From NCBI GenBank assembly GCA_018222835.1, contig JAAEZN010000014.1:1-49754 (forward strand): DNA of 49,754 nucleotides, read 5' to 3'. The stretch's first letter is position 1. Every line of letters starts with the position of its first letter. Below, in pieces: positions 25,703 through 35,600 of this stretch. This stretch comes from Algicola sp. GTDB lineage: Bacteria > Bacteroidota > Bacteroidia > Flavobacteriales > Flavobacteriaceae. The notes below the pieces were generated by a model that was not told the DNA's origin, made no database searches, and worked only from the letters and a program-made list of their open reading frames with translations. Position numbers and translations under genes: made by a program.

Positions 25703-26419
25703 TTAGTTTAATTTAAAAGTGATCGGAATGGAGTAGGGGACTTTTACTGGAGTCCCTCTTTGTTTTCCGGGAGTCAAGGTCGGCAATTTAGAAATGATTC
25801 TTGCGGCTTCCTTTTCAAGGCTCTCATGTGGTCCTCGGAGCCTAATATCGCCGATACTGCCATCTTTTTGGACGGTAAACACCACGCTTACTCTTCCTTC
25901 GAGGCCCATTTCTTGCGCAATCTCGGGATACCTGAAGTTTTTACGGATATGCTTTAGCATTTGTTCCTGAAAACACATCCTTTTTTCCTTTTCATCTTTT
26001 TCATTTTCACAACCGGGGAATATTGGGGCATTTTCAATAAGGATGAAAGGAATTTCGTCCGGGATGTCGTCTTCGGCAACTTCAATGCTTTCTACATCTG
26101 CTATTTTGGTATCTTGATCCATATCGTTGGACTCGATAAAAGTTTCCTCCACTTTTTCATCATCTTCGGCAACCACAATTTTTGGTGGTGTCTGTATTTT
26201 TGGTTGCGGAGGGTCTGGTAACTTTATTTTAAGGATAGTTGCATCCTCGTCCAAGCTTTCTTGAATGGTGAGCTGGCCAATATCCCAAGAATCATCTTTG
26301 TAGTACGTTTTCCATTCCAAGGCCAAATAGGCCATGAAAAGTACTAATGTCATCCCTACAAAAAAGTAGAGTAAGCTGTTGCGTTTTACCTCCATTCGCG
26401 GGTTCTTTTTCGGTTCCAT
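25703..26419 (-). CDS. energy transducer TonB
   Basis: A 238-aa TonB-family protein: one N-terminal membrane anchor (about residues 14-34, LLYFFVGMTLVLFMAYLAL), a periplasmic Pro/Glu/Asp-rich linker (LPDPPQPKIQTPPKIVVAEDDEK) and a C-terminal TonB domain (FRYPEIAQEMGLEGRVSVVFTVQKDGSI to the C-terminal strand PVKVPYSIPITFKLN). Two cysteines before the domain (FPGCENEK and MCFQEQ) are common in this family in Bacteroidota. It would carry proton-motive energy from ExbBD to outer-membrane receptors; exbBD are not in the window, and this is one of the many TonB paralogues usual in the phylum. Confidence 0.9.
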   Translation of the reverse strand: MEPKKNPRMEVKRNSLLYFFVGMTLVLFMAYLALEWKTYYKDDSWDIGQLTIQESLDEDATILKIKLPDPPQPKIQTPPKIVVAEDDEKVEETFIESNDMDQDTKIADVESIEVAEDDIPDEIPFILIENAPIFPGCENEKDEKEKRMCFQEQMLKHIRKNFRYPEIAQEMGLEGRVSVVFTVQKDGSIGDIRLRGPHESLEKEAARIISKLPTLTPGKQRGTPVKVPYSIPITFKLN

Positions 26420-26656
26420 AATCTTTAAGTTTTTAAACCTTTTTTAAAAAGGCGTAGTTAATAGCTATGGGATAATCCCAAACCTAAACTACATTGAAAA
26501 TGGACGGAAATAAACCAACAATGAGCCAATGGGCCATTTGGATGAGGGAAATGACTTTACAATGCTTGAAGGATATGTTCTAATAAGTAAAATGGAGGCA
26601 AGTTGAATCTAAAGCCTAATGCCATTAAAAAAACTTGAGTAAGATGGTAATGGAGA

Positions 26657-27274
26657 TTATTCGAACAAACCGTGGATTTCACCATCAATACGATTGATAA
26701 CTTCACCTAAATCTTCGGGTTTATCCACAAAATCCAAGTTATCCACATCAAAAATGAGCAATTTCCCTTTTTTATAGGTATTTACCCAGGCTTCATAACG
26801 CTCGTTCAATCGGCTTAGGTAATCAATGGAAATTGAATTTTCGTAATCACGGCCACGTTTATGTATTTGGTTTACCAAATTGGGAATGGAACTCCGTAAA
26901 TAAATCATCAAATCTGGCGGCTGGACCAATGTTTCCATTAACTCAAAAAGACCTTTGTAGTTTTCAAAATCACGATTGGTCATAAGGCCCATGGCGTGCA
27001 GGTTGGGAGCAAAAATATGGGCATCCTCATAAATGGTCCTGTCTTGGATTACATTTTTACCACTCTCCCTTATTTTAAGGATTTGACGATAACGACTGTT
27101 CAAAAAATAAATCTGCAAATTAAAGCTCCAGCGCTCCATCTGATTATAAAAATCATCGAGGTAGGGATTGTCCACTACATCTTCAAAATGGGCGTCCCAT
27201 TTATAATGTTTGGATAAGAGATTGGTCAGGGTAGTTTTTCCTGCGCCTATATTTCCAGCTACAGCGATATGCAT
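26657..27274 (-). CDS. deoxynucleoside kinase
   Basis: A 205-aa kinase of the deoxynucleoside kinase family (dAdo/dGuo/dCyd kinase type) that salvages deoxynucleosides to monophosphates. It has the P-loop GNIGAGKTT at residues 7-15, the DRTIYEDAHIF catalytic segment with Asp-Arg, and the lid region (YLRSSIPNLVNQIHKRGRDYE). Substrate preference cannot be told from sequence. The gene sits alone, divergent from metK; 305 bases separate them and hold the metK promoter and a SAM-II-like RNA. Confidence 0.92.
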   Translation of the reverse strand: MHIAVAGNIGAGKTTLTNLLSKHYKWDAHFEDVVDNPYLDDFYNQMERWSFNLQIYFLNSRYRQILKIRESGKNVIQDRTIYEDAHIFAPNLHAMGLMTNRDFENYKGLFELMETLVQPPDLMIYLRSSIPNLVNQIHKRGRDYENSISIDYLSRLNERYEAWVNTYKKGKLLIFDVDNLDFVDKPEDLGEVINRIDGEIHGLFE

Positions 27275-27408
27275 ATGTCAGTGTTTTTTGAGTCGGGAAA
27301 ATGATGGCCGCAATATACAAAGTATATCTGCTTATCGAAAAAAAACTGGTTCAAATGGACGCTGAGATATTAGAGGCGAACAAAGTTTTAAAATATATTC
27401 TAAATCCG

Positions 27409-27416
27409 TACTTTTG
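27409..27416 (+). promoter_or_regulatory. -7 promoter box for metK
   Basis: TACTTTTG is an exact TAnnTTTG match. It would start a leader of about 157 bases before metK, which contains the SAM-II-like fold. Confidence 0.55.
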
Positions 27417-27426
27417 CCCCTCAAAA

Positions 27427-27496
27427 CGAGGAAAGATTTGACTGATTGCAACCTCTTGTCCTGAAATTTACTAGGGTCAAAAAATGCTAAAGCAGT
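27427..27496 (+). promoter_or_regulatory. SAM-II-like riboswitch in the metK leader
   Basis: The leader shows the SAM-II hallmarks in order: a short P1 stem (GAGG at 27428-27431 with CCTC at 27452-27455), a large loop GATTTGACTGATTGCAA, a linker with its own small hairpin (CCTGAAATTTACTAGG), then AAAAATGCTAAAGCAGT. ACTG in the loop (27441-27444) pairs with CAGT (27493-27496) to give the pseudoknot, and GATTT...ATTGCAA plus GCTAAAG match the class consensus as I recall it. SAM-II is known mainly from Alphaproteobacteria with some Bacteroidota. The first gene downstream is the SAM synthetase, the expected target. The 83 bases from here to the ATG hold nothing else I can name. Confidence 0.6.
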
Positions 27497-27579
27497 TTAC
27501 TGGGCGCGTGTTCAGTGGTCTCTGTCGAGAAATAAACTCCTTTGGTTTTTCAATTGAATCTCTCCGTTAAAGGAAAACA

Positions 27580-28833
27580 ATGTCATATTTATTTACGTCC
27601 GAATCTGTAAGCGAAGGACACCCGGATAAGATTGCCGATCAAATAAGTGATGCTCTATTGGACAATTTTTTGGCCTTTGATCCCGAGAGTAAGGTGGCCT
27701 GTGAAACAATGGTGACCACTGGGCAAGTTGTATTGGCCGGCGAGGTGAAGAGCCATACCTACGTGGATCTTCAAAGTATAGCCAGGGAGGTAATCAATAA
27801 TATTGGTTATACCAAAGGTGAGTATAAATTTAGTGGGGATTCTTGTGGGGTAATCTCTTTGATTCATGAACAGTCCCAGGATATTAACCAAGGGGTGGAT
27901 CGTGGTACAAAAGAAGAGCAAGGAGCCGGTGATCAAGGAATGATGTTTGGGTACGCCACTACCGAGACCGATAACTATATGCCTTTGGCATTGGATATTT
28001 CCCATAAGATTTTAGAAGTACTGGCCGATTTAAGAAGAAAGGGAACACAAATTCCTTACTTGCGACCAGACGCTAAAGCCCAAGTAACGATAGAATATTC
28101 CGACGATAATGTTCCACAGCGTATAGATACCATTGTAGTTTCTACACAGCACGATGAATTTGATTCGGACGAAGCTATGTTGGCCCAAATCAAAAAAGAT
28201 GTTATCAATATATTGATTCCGGCAGTGAAAAAGTTGTTGCCAGAAAACATACAAGAGCTTTTTACGGATAACATCAAATACCACATAAACCCAACGGGCA
28301 AGTTTGTAATCGGCGGTCCTCACGGAGATGCAGGACTTACCGGGCGAAAAATTATTGTGGATACCTATGGGGGCAAGGGAGCACATGGTGGCGGTGCCTT
28401 TAGCGGTAAAGACCCGAGCAAGGTGGATCGTAGTGCAGCCTACGCTGCGCGGCACATGGCAAAAAACTTGGTGGCAGCTGGGGTAGCCGATGAAATTTTG
28501 GTGCAAGTAAGCTACGCTATTGGAGTAGTGGAACCTACTTCCATTTTTGTGGAAACCTATGGAACTTCAAAACTTGGATTAAGCGATGGCGAGATTGCCC
28601 AAAAAGCATCCCAACTTTTTGATATGCGCCCCTTTGCCATAGAGGAGCGTCTAAAGCTCCGCAATCCTATTTATTTGGAAACGGCAGCTTATGGTCACAT
28701 GGGTAAAGAACCCAAGACCATGACCAAGGTTTTTGAGTCTCCATACAATGGAAGAATAGAAAAAGAGGTAGAACTCTTTACTTGGGAAAAACTTGATATG
28801 GTGGATAAGGTGAAAGAAACCTTTGGTTTATAA
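27580..28833 (+). CDS. metK: S-adenosylmethionine synthetase
   Basis: MetK joins ATP and methionine into SAM. The 417-aa protein has [22 protein letters not shown] (ATP-side His/Asp), the [12 protein letters not shown] hexapeptide region, [21 protein letters not shown] and the [23 protein letters not shown] signature. Some 30 residues longer than the E. coli enzyme, as usual for the phylum. It has a long structured leader that looks like a SAM-sensing RNA, so its product probably represses it. Confidence 0.96.
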   Translation: MSYLFTSESVSEGHPDKIADQISDALLDNFLAFDPESKVACETMVTTGQVVLAGEVKSHTYVDLQSIAREVINNIGYTKGEYKFSGDSCGVISLIHEQSQDINQGVDRGTKEEQGAGDQGMMFGYATTETDNYMPLALDISHKILEVLADLRRKGTQIPYLRPDAKAQVTIEYSDDNVPQRIDTIVVSTQHDEFDSDEAMLAQIKKDVINILIPAVKKLLPENIQELFTDNIKYHINPTGKFVIGGPHGDAGLTGRKIIVDTYGGKGAHGGGAFSGKDPSKVDRSAAYAARHMAKNLVAAGVADEILVQVSYAIGVVEPTSIFVETYGTSKLGLSDGEIAQKASQLFDMRPFAIEERLKLRNPIYLETAAYGHMGKEPKTMTKVFESPYNGRIEKEVELFTWEKLDMVDKVKETFGL

Positions 28834-28887
28834 GACAACCACTGTATAAAATTAAGGACGGAGACTATCCAAGAAGTATTGAAACGA

Positions 28888-28966
28888 GTCATTCTGAATT
28901 CATTTCAGAATCTAACTATAATCCTAAATAAATTGTAGTGAGAACCTGAATCAAGTTCAGGTTGAC
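28888..28966. repeat. 79-bp bipartite palindromic element (TGAA/TTCA type)
   Basis: Two hairpins face each other. The left is ATTCTGAA-N5-TTCAGAAT and the right AACCTGAA-N5-TTCAGGTT, both perfect 8-bp stems, separated by about 30 AT-rich bases; the ends are GTCA and TGAC. The stems differ but each is internally paired. It lies between metK and the CocE-like gene, whose longer reading frame would start within it. Confidence 0.7.
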
Positions 28967-29048
28967 GATAATCTACTTCTTAGATAGTCTTTTTTATTGG
29001 CATACTCTTGTGAACTTTAGTAGATTTAGCATATCAAAATTAGAATGT

Positions 29049-30983
29049 ATGAGAAGTTCGGTCAGAATACTGTATCTGAGTGTTTTAGTATTGCTTGTAG
29101 TCGTTAGTTGTAAAAAAACGACCAAGACAGAAGTTGAGGTGGTAGATACCTACGTCGTCGATAACTACACCAAAAAAGAAGTAGATATAGAAATGCGGGA
29201 TGGGGTAAAACTGCATACTACAATATATGCTCCCAAGGATACTTCTAAGGAGTACCCGATTATTATGCAACGGACTCCTTACAGCTCAAGACCTTATGGA
29301 GAAGATAACTTTAAGACTAAAATCGGTCCCAATGAACATTTAATGCGGGAAGGAAACATCATTGTTTATCAAGATGTGCGCGGAAGATGGCTCAGTGAAG
29401 GCCATTACGAAAATATGAGGGCCTACATTCCCAACAAAACATCCAATGATCAAGTTGACGAAAGTTCTGATACTTATGATACCATTGAATGGTTGGTGAA
29501 CAATGTGGAAAACAATAATGGGAATGTTGGTATTTGGGGTATTTCCTATCCGGGATTTTATGCCACTTACGCAACAGTTGATGCTCACCCAGCATTAAAG
29601 GCAGCATCGCCACAAGCATCTATCGGGGATTTCTTTTTTGATGATTTCCACCACAACGGAGCGTATTTGTTGAGCTATTTTAGGGCAACCTCGCTTTTTG
29701 GCACGCCAAGACCCAATGGTGATGCGCCTATCGATACCGCTTGGTACACACTTCCTAATTTGCCAACAGAAGATCAGTACCAATTCTTTTTGGATGTAGG
29801 CCCACTTAAAAACTTGGATTACTTTTTTGAATACGAAACAGCCGATACCCCGACCATGCGTCCCGAAGGTGTTACAGATGATTTCTTTTGGAACGAGTTG
29901 AAAGAGCATCCCAATTATGATGAAATGTGGCAGAGTAGAGGGCTTATCCAACACCTAAAGAACGTAAAGAGCAGTGTGGCCACGATGGTCGTTGGAGGTT
30001 GGTTTGATGCCGAAGATCTGTACGGCCCGTTGGAAACCTATAAGAACATCGAAAAGTATAACAAGGACAATTACAATACTATGGTGTTCGGGCCATGGGA
30101 CCATGGTGCTTGGGCAAGGACCAAAGAGCGGAATACCGTGGGCAATTACTACTTTGGAGATTCTATTTCTTTGTTTTTCCAGAAAAATATCGAAACCAAA
30201 TTCTTTAATCATTTTCTAAAAGGTGAAGGAGATAAAAACTCCGGTTTGCCAGAAGCTTATGTATTTGATACCGGCAGAAAAGAATGGAAAACGTACGATA
30301 CTTGGCCACCACAAAATGTGGAAAAAGAGACCATGTACCTATCCGAAGACCAAGAGCTCACATCCGAAGCTAAAAATGTAACCGGCATAGACTTCGTGAG
30401 CAATGTAAAGAAACCTGTGCCATATTCCGAGGACGTAAAAACAGTGTTCACGCCAAGAAAATATATGACGGATGATCAACGTTTTGCTGCACGTCGTTCC
30501 GATGTTTTGGTGTTCGAGACCGATGTAATGGCAGAGGACCTTACCTTGGCTGGTGATATTTTGGCAAAATTAAAGGTGGCCACCACCGGTACCGCCGCGG
30601 ATTGGATCGTAAAAGTTATCGATGTGCACCCAGCGGACACCGAAACAAATGAAGAAATGCAGGACCACCTTAAAATGAGCAATTACCATTTAATGGTAAG
30701 GAGCGAGGTACTTCGTGGTCGCTTCAGGAACAGTTTCTCCAATCCAGAGCCCTTTACTCCAAATCAAAAAACAGATGTGAACATCAAGCTTCAAGATGTG
30801 TTCCATACGATCAAAAAAGGACACAAATTGCAAATTCAGGTACAAAGTACGTGGTTCCCGCTTATCGATTTGAACCCGCAGACCTATGTGGACAATATTT
30901 TTAAGGCGGATGAATCCGATTTTAAAACACAGACCCATACCGTATTTACCGACTCCAATATTGAGTTTACGGTGCTGAAATAA
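29049..30983 (+). CDS. CocE/NonD-family lipoprotein hydrolase
   Basis: A 644-aa lipoprotein (signal MRSSVRILYLSVLVLLVVVSC with lipobox cysteine) with an S15/CocE alpha/beta-hydrolase domain and a C-terminal jelly-roll X-Pro dipeptidyl-peptidase domain (from about YPLSG-type segment to FTDSNIEFTVLK). The nucleophile is Ser166 in WGISYPGFYA; preceding VYQDVRGRWLSEG is a family landmark. CocE enzymes hydrolyse acyl peptides or esters such as glutaryl-cephalosporin-like amides; the true substrate is unknown. The ATG at 29049 was chosen for its signal peptide over an upstream TTG inside the palindromic element. Confidence 0.88.
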   Translation: MRSSVRILYLSVLVLLVVVSCKKTTKTEVEVVDTYVVDNYTKKEVDIEMRDGVKLHTTIYAPKDTSKEYPIIMQRTPYSSRPYGEDNFKTKIGPNEHLMREGNIIVYQDVRGRWLSEGHYENMRAYIPNKTSNDQVDESSDTYDTIEWLVNNVENNNGNVGIWGISYPGFYATYATVDAHPALKAASPQASIGDFFFDDFHHNGAYLLSYFRATSLFGTPRPNGDAPIDTAWYTLPNLPTEDQYQFFLDVGPLKNLDYFFEYETADTPTMRPEGVTDDFFWNELKEHPNYDEMWQSRGLIQHLKNVKSSVATMVVGGWFDAEDLYGPLETYKNIEKYNKDNYNTMVFGPWDHGAWARTKERNTVGNYYFGDSISLFFQKNIETKFFNHFLKGEGDKNSGLPEAYVFDTGRKEWKTYDTWPPQNVEKETMYLSEDQELTSEAKNVTGIDFVSNVKKPVPYSEDVKTVFTPRKYMTDDQRFAARRSDVLVFETDVMAEDLTLAGDILAKLKVATTGTAADWIVKVIDVHPADTETNEEMQDHLKMSNYHLMVRSEVLRGRFRNSFSNPEPFTPNQKTDVNIKLQDVFHTIKKGHKLQIQVQSTWFPLIDLNPQTYVDNIFKADESDFKTQTHTVFTDSNIEFTVLK

Positions 30984-31061
30984 AATGACTTGGAGCTTCG
31001 GACAACAAATGCGAAGGATTAATTTTTTTCAAAAGATTAGGAAAATCAAATTTTCCATCAG

Positions 31062-31069
31062 TATATTTG
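31062..31069 (+). promoter_or_regulatory. -7 promoter box of the metY operon
   Basis: TATATTTG matches TAnnTTTG exactly, 30 bases before the riboswitch begins. The same spacing is seen before the second SAM-I riboswitch. Confidence 0.6.
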
Positions 31070-31098
31070 TCGTTCGAAGTTCAAACAAGTATTGATTA

Positions 31099-31202
31099 GT
31101 TATCAAGAAAGGTGGAGGGAATAGACCCTTTGAAGCCTTAGCAACCCTTGGCCCCTAGTGTCGAGAAGGTGCTACATTCTATCCCGGTTGGGTATAGATA
31201 AC
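31099..31202 (+). promoter_or_regulatory. SAM-I (S-box) riboswitch upstream of metY
   Basis: GTTATC at the 5' end pairs with GATAAC at the 3' end (P1). Inside are the conserved AAGAAAGGTGGAGGGA, GAAGCCTTAGCAACCC and GAGAAGGTGCTACATTC blocks of the S-box, and a short P4 (CTATCCC-GGTT-GGGTATAG). About 115 AT-rich bases follow before metY, with only a weak GCCC/GGGC hairpin, so a clear terminator is not seen and control may act on translation. SAM binding would switch off the transsulfuration-free methionine route below. Confidence 0.9.
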
Positions 31203-31318
31203 GACAATCGACCATTTTCGATTTCATTTTCTTATAACTTTTTGATTTTCTTATGCCCAAGGGCTAAGCGTTTGACTTTTTAATTTTTCGTTTAAAAAAT
31301 TTAAAAAAAACAAAAGTC

Positions 31319-32596
31319 ATGAGCAATCAAAAATTTGCAACAAACGTATTACACGCAGGTCACGATACCACGCAGACCAGCGGAACAAGGGCAGTGCCTA
31401 TTTATCAGTCAACGTCCTATGTCTTTAACGACACGGACCATGCGGCCAACCTATTTTCATTGGCAGAATTGGGTTTTATTTATACAAGATTGAATAACCC
31501 TACCAATCAAGTATTGCAGGATAGATTGGCCGCTGCGGAGGGAGGGGTAGGTGCTGTTGTCTTTGCATCCGGTACTGCAGCGATTTCTACGGGGCTGTTG
31601 ACCCTGTTAAAAGCGGGCGACCATATTGTGGCATCCAGCAGTTTGTATGGAGGTACATATAATTTATTAAACGTTACCCTACCAAGATTGGGTATCACTA
31701 CCACTTTTGTAGATGCCTCTAATCCCTCAAATTTTGCGGATGCGGTCCAAGAAAATACACGGGCATTCTTTGTGGAATCTTTGGGCAATCCTAAGTTGGA
31801 TGTGTTGGATTTAAAAGGAATTTCTAAAGAAGCCAAAGCGGTAGGAGTACCCTTTATTGTGGACAACACGGTAGCTACGCCAGGGCTTTTAAATCCTATT
31901 GAGCACGGTGCTAACTTGGTGATACATTCCTTGACAAAATATATTGGAGGTCAGGGAACTTCACTTGGAGGAGCTATCATTGATGCAGGCACTTTTGATT
32001 GGAGCAATGGTAAATTTCCGGAATTTACAGAGCCATCTGCAGGTTATCACGGCTTGGTGTATCACGAAACTTTGGGCGCGGCGGCTTTCACTTTTAAATT
32101 AATTTTAGAAGGATTACGAGATTTTGGCGGAGCTTTGAGTCCGTTCAATGCTTTTCAGATTTTACAAGGTTTAGAAACTTTGCCAGTTCGTATAAAGCAA
32201 CACAGTGCAAATGCATTGGAGTTGGCGGAGTGGCTACAAAGCAGGGAAGAAGTAGCATGGGTAAACTATCCAGGGCTTAAGGGAAACAAGTACTACGATT
32301 TGGCACAGGAATATTTGCCAAAAGGACAAAGCGGAATTGTAACATTTGGAGTGAAAGGTGGTTTCGAAGCAGCAAAAAAACTGACGGATGCTACCAAAGT
32401 ATTCTCTTTACTTGCTAATATTGGTGATACAAAATCGCTTATAATTCACCCTGCAAGTACAACGCACCAACAATTGGATGAAGAACAACAAGCAAGCGCT
32501 GGCGTTACTCAAGATTTGATCAGACTCTCTGTGGGTCTGGAAGATATTGAGGATTTAAAAAACGATTTGGAAGCTGGTTTTTCGGCTATTGGTTAA
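31319..32596 (+). CDS. metY: O-acetylhomoserine sulfhydrylase
   Basis: MetY makes homocysteine directly from O-acetylhomoserine and sulfide with PLP. The 425-aa protein (family length) starts KFATNVLHAGHDTTQTSGTRAVPIYQ, has SLYGGTYNLL, VDNTVATPGLLNPIEHGAN, the Schiff-base lysine in HSLTKYIGGQGTS (Lys207) and HPASTTHQQLDEEQQ. It is the first gene after a SAM-I riboswitch and lies 23 bases before the acyltransferase-AK-HSDH fusion that supplies its substrate, while the cys genes downstream supply the sulfide. Confidence 0.93.
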   Translation: MSNQKFATNVLHAGHDTTQTSGTRAVPIYQSTSYVFNDTDHAANLFSLAELGFIYTRLNNPTNQVLQDRLAAAEGGVGAVVFASGTAAISTGLLTLLKAGDHIVASSSLYGGTYNLLNVTLPRLGITTTFVDASNPSNFADAVQENTRAFFVESLGNPKLDVLDLKGISKEAKAVGVPFIVDNTVATPGLLNPIEHGANLVIHSLTKYIGGQGTSLGGAIIDAGTFDWSNGKFPEFTEPSAGYHGLVYHETLGAAAFTFKLILEGLRDFGGALSPFNAFQILQGLETLPVRIKQHSANALELAEWLQSREEVAWVNYPGLKGNKYYDLAQEYLPKGQSGIVTFGVKGGFEAAKKLTDATKVFSLLANIGDTKSLIIHPASTTHQQLDEEQQASAGVTQDLIRLSVGLEDIEDLKNDLEAGFSAIG

Positions 32597-32619
32597 ACAT
32601 TTTGAAATTAGTAAACCGC

Positions 32620-35600
32620 ATGTTGCACAAAATAGATATAAAGGAATACACAACCTTATCTGGTCATACGCAAGAAATTAAACTGTCGTATCAGTTGTTC
32701 GGAAAGCCATTGCATTCGGCGCCGATCATTCTTGTAAACCATGCCTTGACAGGTAATTCGAACGTTGCCGGAGAAGGTGGTTGGTGGTCCGATTTGATCG
32801 GGGATGGAAAGTGTATCGATACAAAAAAGTACACCATTTTATCATTTAACATTCCAGGTAATGGTTATGACGGTTTCATTATTGAAAACTATAAGGGCTT
32901 TGTTGCCGGGGATATCGCTAGAATATTTCTATGGGGACTTAGGGCCTTGGAAATCGAAAAATTGTTTGCCATAATCGGAGGTTCGTTGGGAGGTGGAATT
33001 GCATGGGAAATGACTGCCATTGACCCAAAGATAACCGAGCATTTGATTCCTGTAGCTTCCGATTGGAAATCTACGGATTGGTTGATTGCCAATTGTCAGA
33101 TTCAGGAGCAGTTTTTGGTCAACTCCAAACAACCGGTGCACGATGCACGTATGCATGCGATGTTATGCTACCGTACCCCGGAATCATTTAAAGAAAGGTT
33201 TAAAAGAAGTACCAACGAAGAACTTCAGGTATTTAATGTAGAATCTTGGTTGATGCATCACGGTAAAAAGTTACAAGAGCGTTTTCAACTTTCTGCCTAT
33301 AAATTAATGAACCAATTGCTCAAATCCATCGATATAACCAGAGATGGAGAAGAAGCATTTAACGCCTTGCAGGAAGGCGATACCAAAATCCACATAATCG
33401 GGGTAAACTCCGATTTGTTCTTTACTGCCGAAGAAAATAAGGAGACCTTTAAAAGATTGGCTCAGGCCAATACCAATGTTACTTATGGCGAAGTACAATC
33501 CGTACATGGCCACGATGCCTTTTTGATGGAGTTTGAACAATTGGAGAAATTGTTGTCCACTGTATTTCAGAAGAATACGGAGCGCATCAAAATTTTAAAA
33601 TTTGGTGGAAAATCTTTGGCAAACGGCGAAGGAATTGAACGTGTTTTGAATATTATTGGTAAAAGACATGATGAGCAAGAACATTTTGCAGTAGTAGTTT
33701 CTGCGCGCGGTAAGGCAACGGACCAATTGGAGAACCTATTGGAAAAAGCGGTCAACGGGGAAGACTTCCAAAAAGATTTGAAGAAGTTTGCCGAATACCA
33801 AAAAAATAATTTTGATGGTGTGGACATAGCCGAAGAACTGTCCGTGATCGAAAAAATATTGAGCGGGGTAACATTAACAGGCGATTACAGTCTAAAAACC
33901 AAGGATGAGGTACTGTCCTTCGGTGAATTGATATCTGGAAAATATGTTACTGCTGCCTTGCAGGCAAAAGGGGTTAAGGCTACTTTGCTCGACTCTCGAC
34001 AACTCATAAAAACCGACGATAGTTTTAGCAATGCCGAGGTAGATGAAGGGCTGTCCAAAGAAAATGTGCTACGATATTTCCATGAGCTGGATTCGGACAC
34101 CGTACCTGTGGTAACCGGGTTTATAGCCTCCAATAAGAATGGGGCAACCACTACTTTGGGAAGAAATGGAACAAATTATTCAGCAGCTCTGTTGGCCAAT
34201 TTTTTGGATGCAAGCGAGTTGATCAATTACACCCATGTTGATGGTATTTTTACCGCCAATCCCGATTTGGTGAAAGATGCTAGGTTAATCGATATGATTT
34301 CTTACAGTGAGGCGAATGAACTCGCTAATTTTGGTGCCACCATTTTACACGCAAAGACAATTATCCCCTTGATCGAAAAAAACATTCCATTGCGTATTTG
34401 CAATACCTTCAACGATGATAATGAGGGTACCTTAATTGGTCCAAATACGGGCGATGGTGGCATAAAATCCCTTTCCGTGTTGGATAATATGGCCCTTATC
34501 AATCTTGAGGGTAGGGGGTTGCTCGGTAAAGTTGGTGTGGATATGCGTATTTTCAGGGCCCTTGGCCAAAACGATATCTCCGTTGGAATTGTTTCCCAAG
34601 GATCATCAGAGAGAGGTATTGGTTTGGTAGTGGATGTCTCCAAGGCGGATAAGGCAAAGAAAGTACTCGATCAGGAATTTGAGACGGACTATTCATCGCA
34701 GGATATCAATAAAATATCCGTGGTGAAGGATGTTTCCGTCATTTCCATTGTGGGTATGGACTTGAGCAGTTTTCATAAACCCTTCAATGCCTTGGTCAAA
34801 AACCAAATCACACCCTTGCTGTTCAACAACACGGTGACAGGAAAAAATGTGAGCATGGTGATGAAGAAAACCGATCTGCACAAAGCCATAAACGTGATTC
34901 ATGGGCAAATTTTTGGTATCGCAAAGAAGATTAACTTGGCTTTGTTCGGTCATGGTAATGTGGGGGGAACACTGATCCATCAGATTTTGGATTCAAAAAA
35001 TACGATCGAGGACAGAAAAAGTATCGATTTAAAAATATTTGCAGTGTCCAATTCAACAAAAGTACTATTGGATGCTTCGGGTATTGGTGCCGATTGGAAA
35101 GAACGTTTAGAGAAAGAGGGGCAGCAATACTCCAATGAGGATATTATTTCTTTTGCCAAAAAGCATCATTTGGAAAACTTGATCGCTGTGGATAATACCG
35201 CAAGTAAAACATTTGTGGAGCAATATGAAACCTTGATCGAGCATGGTTTTGATCTGGTGTCATCCAACAAGATTGCAAATACCTTGAGCTTTGATCAATA
35301 TAAATCCATACGAAAGTGTTTAGATCAAAATCAAAAACAATACCTGTACGAAACCAATGTGGGTGCAGGTCTTCCACTTATCGATACAATTAAACTACTG
35401 CATCTTTCCGGTGAGAATATCACTCGGATTAAGGGGGTGTTTTCAGGGTCGTTGAGTTATATTTTTAATACATTTTCCGAGAAAGATGTCTCTTTTTCCG
35501 AAATTGTAAAGGAAGCTATGGAAAATGGGTTTACAGAACCTGATCCTAGGGAAGACCTGTCCGGAAACGATGTAGGAAGAAAACTTTTGATTTTGGCCAG

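Noticed and set aside
26500-26583. A 27-aa ORF (MDGNKPTMSQWAIW...) between tonB and the deoxynucleoside kinase gene
   Set aside because: No promoter box, no recognisable family and a composition that random sequence could give; the rest of this 237-base gap also shows nothing I can name.
28834-28970. The hairpins after metK as simple terminators
   Set aside because: Neither stem is followed by a T-run and both have counterparts with the same core in other places, so a dispersed repeat explains them better.
31203-31318. A rho-independent terminator after the first SAM-I riboswitch (GCCC-AA-GGGC)
   Set aside because: The stem is only 4 bp and no T-run follows directly, so a transcription-termination switch cannot be claimed.
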